A stretch of DNA of 64,000 bases from Pseudo-nitzschia pungens (lineage: Eukaryota; Bacillariophyta; Bacillariophyceae; Bacillariales; Bacillariaceae), in contig CM074764.1 in the NCBI GenBank assembly GCA_037355855.1, forward strand, positions 62,001 to 126,000, given 5' to 3'. Below the pieces are notes generated by a model. That model saw nothing but the letters and a program-made list of their open reading frames with translations, was not told where the DNA came from and searched no databases. Shown in pieces: positions 57,277-64,000 of the stretch. A program made the translations under genes and the position numbers. Numbering within the stretch: position 1 is the first letter of the stretch; the number at the start of each line of letters is the position of its first letter.

Positions 57277-58761
57277 ATGATCGGCACAAATCTCACGACA
57301 CAAAGGAAGCTGTTGCTTTTGCTGTTGCTGGTGCTGACATCGGCGTCGTTAACGTCGGTGTCTGCAAAGATCGCTGCCCCGAACACGGCAATCAAGGCCG
57401 GCCCAGCGTTTCGTGGCGGAGCCCAAAAGAGAGCCGTTCCTTCACCATCCGCTACTCGTGCCGAGAAAAGCCCTTCCGCCGCCGCCAAGGACGACGGAGC
57501 ATCCATCGCCACGAGTGTCTTTAATCTGGCCAACAACGTGGCCGGCGCCGGAATCTTGACTCTGGCGGCAGGAAAAGCCAGTGGAACAGGGTGGATTCCT
57601 TCCATCGGAATCTGCCTGCTCTTGGCAGCAGTGAGTTCCCACACCTTTTCGCTGGTGGGAAAATCCTGCGCCCTGACCGGATTGAACAGTTTCAAGGATT
57701 TGTGGGCCTACGCCTTTGACAGCGACAAAACGGCATGGATCGTGGACACGATGGTCTTTGTGCAGTGCTTTTTTGTCTCGATCATTTACACGGGATTGCT
57801 CGGGGACGTCTTTTCGGCTCTGCTGCGGGGGACTCTCGGCATCAATCGGTTCTGGACGACCCGGACGTCCATCATTTGCGTTGCGGCCTCCACTATTCTC
57901 TTTCCCCTCAATCTCATTCGGGATCTCAGTTCTCTTGGCTTCACCAGTATCCTCGGATTGATCGCCGTGCTCTACACGGTAGGATTCATGGTGGTTCGTG
58001 CCCTCGATGGATCCTACGGAGTCGCCGGTCAAACGGGCAGGTTCGTTGCCGAAGGACTCTTGCCGCTGGTTCCCTCCTTTGCCAAATCCTCGCTGTGGAA
58101 CGTCGATCTGAACTCTTTGGTCTTGACCTCCAACCTGGGACTGGCCTTTATCTCACACTACAATGCTCCCAGCTATTGGAACTCCCTCGGAAAATCCGCG
58201 TCCGCCGAAAAGTTCTCCACTATTTCGAGGCGCGCCTACCTCATTCTTGCAATTATATACGTAACGACCATGGCAGCGGGGTATGCCACCTTCGGGGACG
58301 TGAGCATGGGCAACATCCTGCTGAATTATTCCAGCAGCGATTTTTTGGCAACCCTCGGACGGTTGGCTACCGGCTGCTCGATCATCTTTGGATTCCCACT
58401 CATTTCCAACGGCTGCCGGGAGGGATTCAAGAACGCCGCATCCGCCCTCGATTTGTTTCCGACTCTGCGGAATCCCCAGAATCACACGCTGCTAGTTCTG
58501 TCCCTGCTGCTGATCACAACGACGCTGTCCATCGTGGCCAAGGACATTGGATTGGTTGCCGGCCTCACCGGCGCTCTCATGGGGTCGGCGCTGGTTTATA
58601 TCTGTCCAACGTTGTTGTACTCCAAGATCGTGGAGCGACAGCTGGGCGCGGATTCCAAGGAATACCGAATCGCGAAACGAAACCTAGTCCTGATTCCGTT
58701 TGGTTTGTTTACGGCATCCATGGGCGTGACCATGACTCTCATCAGATCGTTCGGCAAGTAA
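57277..58761 (+). CDS. AAAP-family amino-acid transporter
   Basis: 494 aa from the ATG at 57277; the frame opens earlier (57115), but this start gives a clean hydrophobic leader (K-L-L-L-L-L-L-L-V-L-T-S-A-S-L-T) at residues 10-30. After a polar linker the transporter core begins at about residue 75 with S-V-F-N-L-A-N-N-V-A-G-A-G-I-L-T-L, the characteristic first helix of the amino acid/auxin permease (Aa_trans, SLC38-like) family. About ten further hydrophobic segments follow, with the usual F-I-S-H-Y-N-A-P-S-Y in the middle and a late helix near the C-terminus. It would exchange or import neutral amino acids across a membrane; the substrate and the membrane cannot be told. The cleavable leader is unusual for this family. 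Single exon. Confidence 0.85.
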   Translation: MIGTNLTTQRKLLLLLLLVLTSASLTSVSAKIAAPNTAIKAGPAFRGGAQKRAVPSPSATRAEKSPSAAAKDDGASIATSVFNLANNVAGAGILTLAAGKASGTGWIPSIGICLLLAAVSSHTFSLVGKSCALTGLNSFKDLWAYAFDSDKTAWIVDTMVFVQCFFVSIIYTGLLGDVFSALLRGTLGINRFWTTRTSIICVAASTILFPLNLIRDLSSLGFTSILGLIAVLYTVGFMVVRALDGSYGVAGQTGRFVAEGLLPLVPSFAKSSLWNVDLNSLVLTSNLGLAFISHYNAPSYWNSLGKSASAEKFSTISRRAYLILAIIYVTTMAAGYATFGDVSMGNILLNYSSSDFLATLGRLATGCSIIFGFPLISNGCREGFKNAASALDLFPTLRNPQNHTLLVLSLLLITTTLSIVAKDIGLVAGLTGALMGSALVYICPTLLYSKIVERQLGADSKEYRIAKRNLVLIPFGLFTASMGVTMTLIRSFGK

Positions 58762-59330
58762 CCACTTTTTGGACATGATACAGGCTCTGAAGTGAACGAA
58801 GAAAAAAGTAGAAAAAGACTGTCGGCGTTGACGGCGTTCGACAATCGCAAGTTGCATCGGGAGAGAAACAGAACTTTCGAGCTTTGCGAAACGAGAAACA
58901 ACCTACCGGACAGCAACACTGCTAGCACACTACGACGCAATTGGTTAGTAATGAGTATACGGTAGAACTCTGATCGGAATCATTTCCAACAAATAATGCA
59001 CTATTGGAGAAGAAACGGAATGGAGAGATCGCCGATTGCTAGTATCGTGGATTCGAATGCAAGGCAAAAAACAGAGACGATAAATTAGTTAGGTACTTCT
59101 AGTTCACAAGAATAGTAGTCTACTCGAGCGTCGCCGCTGGGAGCGCCTGTCACTAATCAATCGGTTCTCTGTGACACAGAATTGCCATTGCCAGCAACTC
59201 TGTCGTACGTTCCGACACGATCGGAAACGTGCGCATTACGAGCAGGCAAGCAAACTCGTGTCATCTTCCCGAGTGGAGTGCGATGCGATAGGGTGCACAT
59301 CCAAATGCCTGCTCTTTTCTGTACATTCTC
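58762..59330. other. Spacer between convergent transporter and DUF1995 genes
   Basis: About 570 bp with no ORF of ordinary composition. It carries the 3' ends of both genes. Confidence 0.6.
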
Positions 59331-61241
59331 CTACGTCCTCCATTCCATCGATGCCTCGTCGCGGTCTTCCTCCCACCAGGTGGTGGTCTTGTACCCGACC
59401 CGCAAAAAGTCGAGGGCACCACCCTCGGTCTTGGGCAACACTCCCTCCTCCCGCAGGGCCTCCGTCAGTTCCTCCTTGAAGGCCCCGAGTCCTGGTCGGA
59501 CGTCGTTGCCCCTCAGGCGGCGGTAGCTGCCGGTGCCCGTGTCCAGCAGCGTCTGATACTGGCCGGGATACGACCGAAACAGGCATCCCTGGTAGTTGAC
59601 CAGAAAGGGCGGGGTAGGCGTCGACCGCGAGTACTGTCGCGTCCGGAGGTAGTAAACGGGCTTGACGCGGGAGAGGAACCGGTCCTGGAAGGATTTGGGG
59701 GGAAAGGCCGGTGCGCCGAGATCTCCACGGAGTACGTCGAGCTTGAGGTTGTAAAAGACGACGGGTGTGTCGGGGACCTGATCCGCGAGTGCCTCCACGT
59801 CGGGGAGTTCCTGAGCGCTGGCGACCAGGACGATGTACAGGTCGGTCCCTTCGATGGGCTTGACTGCCTCGCTGCGGGCCTTGGAAGGAATCGTCACCCA
59901 TGCCAAAGAGGTTGAGAAAGGTTTGTTCGGGCTGTTGTTTTTGTTATTGTGAATTGTTGTCATTTTGGCCACATTGGTGGATTGGAAAATCGAACGAAAG
60001 AGAACAAAACAGAGAAAGGGCGTGAGAGGTTTGTTTTTCACTTCAACAAAACCATCCAGTCCGTACCACGTTGGATTCCTGAGCGATAGGTGGAAGGGAT
60101 GATCTTTTGGTAAAAACTCCGGTGGAGGAACAAGGCATCCCTATCGTTGTTGATAGCACAATATTTTGTTTGTTTTGGTTTGTTTTGGTTTGTTTCCAAT
60201 AAGTCGTTTGAGCATACCCAAATTGGTCTGTAAAGGCGGCGTCCAACTAAGAACAATATTCCATCGGCAGGTGATTCCTGGCGTACAAATCACGGTGATT
60301 CCTTCGTTCCCCCAACCTGTTCCTGTTCCTACCCTTTATTCGTGCTTTGTTGGAATATATCTGTATCAGCATCTGTTTGGGATTTTTGTAATGACACACC
60401 AACTCTCGAACATCAATCTTCGTACAGTACCAGTACCAGTACCGGAGTCAGTCCCTCCCGCTTCCAATTCTTCTGTGACGGCGCGCATTCCGTTTCGTCT
60501 GCAATCCGATGCAATCCGCAACGAACGAATTCCTTGCCACGCCACGCCATGCCGTGCTCCAACTTGGTACGGTAATCGCGCTCTGGACAGTGCCGCACAA
60601 CCATAATGGTAACAATCGACACACGCACAATGGGCGTTTCGTGCACGTACCTTGATGAGCCGCTGATCCCCGGCCTCGCTCCGACGGAGCGACGAGACGG
60701 TCACCCCCGCATCGACGTTGTAGGTCGACTCGTCGACCTGGTCCCGGCTCTTTCCGGTGAACCTCTCGATGGCGATCGCCTTTTCGTCCTCGTCGGGCAG
60801 CAGGATGGTGACCTGCTCGACGCCGTTCCCGCTGGTGGCTACCATGCCCCTGGCAAACTCCACCGCCAGCTGCAGGTTGGCCTGGGCGACGTCGTAGGCC
60901 GAGACGTCGTCGAGTTCCAGAACCGACGCCGGGAGCGGCGGGAATTCGACCTCCAGGAGTTTCTGGTCGTCGGCAATGGCGCGGTTCGCTGCCGCCAGGC
61001 AGTCCTGTTGGAGCTGGAAAAAAGAGGCGGGAGGAGGGAGCTTGGAGGCGTAGTCTCTGGTGGCAACAACGTCGTCGCTGGACGGGGGCGGAACGTTGCA
61101 GAGTGCGGAGGAGGAGGAGGACCGACCGCGGGGAGAGAAGTAAGAAGAAGAGGCGGAGGACGGTGGGGATTGCGGGGCAAACGCGGAAGCGAGTTGTGCC
61201 GAGGCAGCGACCGCTGCAACGGCGGCGACCAAGTACTTCAT
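59331..61241 (-). CDS. Plastid-targeted DUF1995 protein, two exons
   Basis: Exon 1 61241-60651, intron 60650-59880 (donor AAG|GTACGT, acceptor CTTCCAAG|GC, phase 0), exon 2 59879-59331; 379 aa. Residues 1-20 are a signal peptide ending in A-S-A-F-A-P, the motif that marks import into the secondary plastid of diatoms, followed by a Ser-rich transit region. The DUF1995 domain runs through L-L-E-V-E-F-P-P-L, A-N-L-Q-L-A-V-E-F-A-R-G, D-Y-V-like turns and, across the splice, R-L-I-K to A-R-S-E-A-V-K-P-I-E-G-T-D-L-Y-I-V-L, then P-V-V-F-Y-N-L-K-L-D-V and a C-terminal W-W-E-E-D. The family occurs in photosynthetic organisms and includes plant LPA3-type photosystem II accumulation factors; a role in thylakoid assembly or lipid handling is possible but unproven. 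The intron is unusually long. Confidence 0.85.
59880..60650 (-). other. Intron of the DUF1995 gene, 771 nt
   Basis: Several times longer than the other introns I infer here (91-177 nt). Splicing restores a continuous DUF1995 domain. Inside are ggtttgttttggttt repeats near 60175 and an agtaccagtaccagtaccgg run near 60426. No other gene is visible in it. Confidence 0.75.
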
Positions 61242-62738
61242 GGTGGAACAGCGGAGAGGAACAGAGATGGTTTGTTCCTGGGATCTCTAAGGATTGGAAC
61301 GCAAGACGTGATGCGAAACAAGATGTGGTGGAGTCGTAGTAGTTTCGATTAAAGTTTCGTTTGTCACGGAGCTCTGCTGCTGTCTGAGCTTTCCTTCCAA
61401 TCTGGTCCGAACAGCGAGAGGGATGATGTGTCAGAAGTCGGCAGAGAGCTACAATACTCGTACTAGAACGAGTAACTTACCAGTAACCTTACCGGTAGAC
61501 CGCAAGATTGAAGATTGACTATGTTGCCGTTGTACCTCTACTCGTACGAGTAGGACTTTGATGGACGATCTGAATTCACATGTTGTGCAAGTAAGGTTAG
61601 CTTAGCTAGTTATTCGTAAAAGTACAAGAAGTACAGATTTCTCGTAAGTACGTACTTACCGTTACAGATGCCAGATTGGTTTGCCACTAAGGTATCCTTT
61701 TCATTTCACCGTTGCGAAAGGCGATGGATTGCTGACGATGCGCTGGAAGCTGGGTGCTTCGCAACAGCTGACTTCTTGCGTGGGTGAATGAGGGAATGAG
61801 GGAATGAATGAATCATCCATCGTCGTGAGTGAGTGAGTCGTGAGTTGGATGGGAGTCTTCAGTTAGAATCACGAGTGAGTCTGGTCGTCGTAGGTACAAA
61901 CGCACGGACTATCAGTACGAGTAGTAATCTCACTCGCACCGTAACTTGCGTGTACCGTAATCTTACAGTAACTTTGGAAAAGAAAAATTTAAATTTTCTA
62001 TAATTGTTTGTTGTTTAGAGAAAGACGACCACGATGCCTCCATCAAGCACGAAAGACGACGACGAACGTGACGACCACAGCTCGGAACGAAACACCGGCA
62101 GCGGGTGCTGTTTGACGTTGGAAGTTTGACGTTTGAAGTTTGACGTTGGAAGTTTGACGAGCCAGCCTCGGATGACGGCGTGCCCCGGGACGAGGGAGTT
62201 CCGGACTCTCGATCGTTCCCGTCCGCGCACCTTTTCGGGTCCCCCGTCACGAGGATCTCGTTGCGATCCCCAAATCCGTGACAGCTCTCGCATTCCACCA
62301 CTCTTCGTCGTCGTCGAAGACTCTTCTTTCGCTCCCGCGTGGCTTTGCGCCCCCCCCCCCCCCGAGAACCGCGACTCGTCCGGGGTTCGAGAGATGGATC
62401 GATCGGATGGTCGTTGCGCGCACGCACACCGGCCGCATTCGGAACATTCGAGCTCGAAATTCCGTGCGGGGCATTCCATTCCGCACGGTGCGCATTCGGT
62501 CGGGACATCGGAGGAACCATTGGACGGATTGTTTCGTCGTTGCGGGCTCCGAAAAGTCTCAAACACGAACCGCCGCGGATTGCCGTATGGGATTCGCAGC
62601 AGTATTGTTGGGGTTTGTTATTTGCTCGCACGATCGAGATCGCAACCGCGAACGCCGACGGAATGCACCGGTATTTTGCGCCCGCACGCGGCACGAATGC
62701 AAGCAAGTTCCTTCGCATTCATTTCTACTTCGTAGTAA
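61242..62738. other. Intergenic region, no supported gene
   Basis: Promoter side of the DUF1995 gene, then gtaaggtta motifs (61470-61670), tgaatgaggga repeats near 61790, a gaagtttgacg tandem (62110-62160) and a poly-C run at 62350-62363. A 251-aa minus ORF (61963-62718) and overlapping ORFs on other frames have biased Arg/Ser composition; I do not call them. Confidence 0.55.
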
Positions 62739-63247
62739 TTAGTTTTTGGAAACCGGGAGGAGTCGCGTCGTCTCGTCGCACGACTCGTCGTTTGCGTCCT
62801 CGGTTCCCGGACGCTTCGGATCGTCCCCCGATCCGTCATTGTCATTGTCATTGTCATCGTCATTGTCATCACGGTCGCCATTTTGGTCGTCATCATTGTC
62901 ATTGTGGTTGTCGTCCTCGCAATGGAGGATTCCCATCACCGTGTCGTATCCATAGCCAGTGTTCTCCTTGTTCTCTTTGTTGCTGTTGCTGTTGTCGCTG
63001 TTGTTGCTGTTGTCGGTTTCGTCCTTCTCCTCTCCGCTCGACGGATCTCCCACGGTTTGCATCGGCGCAAAGCACATGGCCCACACCGGACCGAAGGGGT
63101 GTGCTTGGTAGGCGGCCCTGAGGCGTTCGTGGTACAGTAGCTTGTGCTTGTAGTCGTACCTCGCCGGCACCACGGGCAGGCCGAGGCGGTTTGCCATGGC
63201 CGATCGGACGGCCGCGGCAAAGGCCCGGGCCCCCGATTCGGACCTTG

Positions 63248-63288
<41 letters not shown>

Positions 63289-64000
63289 GCCTCGGATTCC
63301 GCGGCGGGGTAGGATTCCCGCGCATCATCGTTGCCATTGGAGTTGTGGGTGCCATTGTTACTGTTGCTGTCAATGTCGTTGTTGCCGGCGTTCGTGTTTT
63401 TTGCCTCGGACCCGTGGGGAGGCCCCATGGGTTTCATAACGCGGCAGATCAGCGGCTGCGGTGCAATCTTGCTCATCAGCCGCCACACGTACACGGGAGT
63501 CCAGATGGACTCGTACGTCGGAACAAAGGAGGAGTGTTGTTGTTGTTGTTGTAGGTGTTGTTGTTGGTGTTGTTGTTGGTGGTGGTGGTGCGACACGTCA
63601 CCAAACGAAAAGACCACCGGAAGAACCTCTTTCATTGGCACAAAGGCTCCCGCCTTGAAATCCAAGAGGCAGGTGCCATTGGTGGTGGTCCCTTCCGGAA
63701 AGACCACCAGGGGTCCCTGGCCGGGAGTCGGGGGATTTGATAACCGCTCGAGGATTTGTTCCGTTACGCTATTGGTATTGGTATTGGTATTGGTATTGGC
63801 ACTGGTATTGGCATTGGTATTGGCATTGGTATTGGCATTGGGATTGGCATTGATACTTGCATTGGGATTGGCATTGCAATTGGTTGCTCGTGTTTCTGCT
63901 TGTGTTTCTGCTTGTGTTTGTGTTTCTGCTTGCATTTCTTCTTTGTTTGCTTTTCGGTCGCCTCGTTTTTTCCGGTTGCCGCTTCCTTTTCCGCTTCCGT
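62739..64000 (-). CDS. Lysophospholipid acyltransferase (PlsC/LPLAT type), N-terminus outside the window
   Basis: The frame is open from the stop at 62739 to the window edge; an internal Met lies at 63935. The visible part holds V-V-F-P-E-G-T-T-T-N-G, the E-G-T block of glycerolipid acyltransferases, followed by L-L-D-F-K-A-G-A-F, then V-L-P-V-V-F and the later helix A-A-A-V-R-S-A-M-A-N-R-L-G-L-P. This order fits LPCAT/LPEAT-like enzymes that re-acylate lysophospholipids in the endoplasmic reticulum. The catalytic H-x4-D block must lie upstream, beyond 64000. Four low-complexity inserts (N-A-N-T repeats before the motif, His/Gln-rich, and N-D-N-D tracts) split the domain and extend the C-terminus. 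The C-terminus ends T-T-R-L-L-P-V-S-K-N. Confidence 0.8.
63768..63880 (-). repeat. Coding hexamer repeat (attggt/attggc)n
   Basis: Encodes the N-A-N-T-N tract of the acyltransferase. Related hexamer runs at 63248-63285 (cgttgt)n encode its N-D repeats. Confidence 0.9.

Noticed and set aside
61963..62718. 251-aa minus-strand ORF with two Cys pairs
   Set aside because: Crosses a poly-C run and a gaagtttgacg tandem repeat; all six frames are partly open here and the Cys spacing is not a known zinc motif.

Overview
The window reads as nuclear DNA of a diatom, probably a raphid pennate close to Pseudo-nitzschia or Fragilariopsis (the genus is a guess). The evidence is: introns with GT-AG borders; a plastid presequence with an ASAFAP motif at 61241; LRR proteins built on the L-x-G-T-I-P-T-E-I-G consensus common in diatoms; a Ser/Pro-rich secreted FAS1 protein; an F-box/LRR protein; and several diatom-type uncharacterised families. 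I saw no rRNA, tRNA or CRISPR array. Gene density is low and simple repeats are abundant.

Layout. 1-3680: tandem arrays with no gene (about 30, 147, 12 and 40 bp periods). 4345-4845: an inverted-repeat element (copy A of a three-copy family). 5738-8356 (-): secreted Ser/Pro repeat protein with a C-terminal fasciclin domain, two exons. 8357-12853: simple repeats and motif-rich intergenic DNA with one doubtful charged ORF. 12854-13723 (-): DUF4116 gene 1. 13986-14657: 5'-truncated LINE with an 18-bp target duplication. 14680-22769: intergenic, with a foldback hairpin, and repeat copy B interrupted by a 621-bp TA-flanked TIR element. 22770-26842 (+): three-exon membrane protein with an LNR-like module and an LRR ectodomain. 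27644-29143 (-): seven-transmembrane receptor resembling class C GPCRs. 30290-52500: a block of duplicated modules holding DUF4116 gene 2 (32391-33896), an unrelated 970-aa PH-like family gene (34774-37928), a very long frameshifted DUF4116 locus 3 (41508-44764), DUF4116 gene 4 (46529-47932), a retroelement gag remnant (48800-49720) and DUF4116 pseudogene 5 (50452-51922). 52727-54430 (-): F-box/LRR protein. 56100-56510: repeat copy C. 57277-58761 (+): AAAP amino-acid transporter. 59331-61241 (-): plastid DUF1995 protein, two exons. 62739-64000 (-): lysophospholipid acyltransferase, cut by the window edge.

The most interesting structure is the DUF4116 cluster: five same-strand loci made of 75-bp (25-codon) units, with unit counts from 7 to about 39, a shared N-terminal cap, a shared C-terminal cap and shared noncoding flanks. 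Two of the five are broken, apparently by partial-unit deletions. This looks like a locally expanding repertoire of repeat-solenoid proteins. Their function is unknown.

The other genes form no evident pathway. They cover the cell surface (FAS1 protein, LRR protein, GPCR), transport (AAAP), plastid biology (DUF1995), lipid remodelling (acyltransferase) and ubiquitin targeting (F-box). Intron positions are my own inference from GT/AG sites that keep the frame; none is supported by transcript data.
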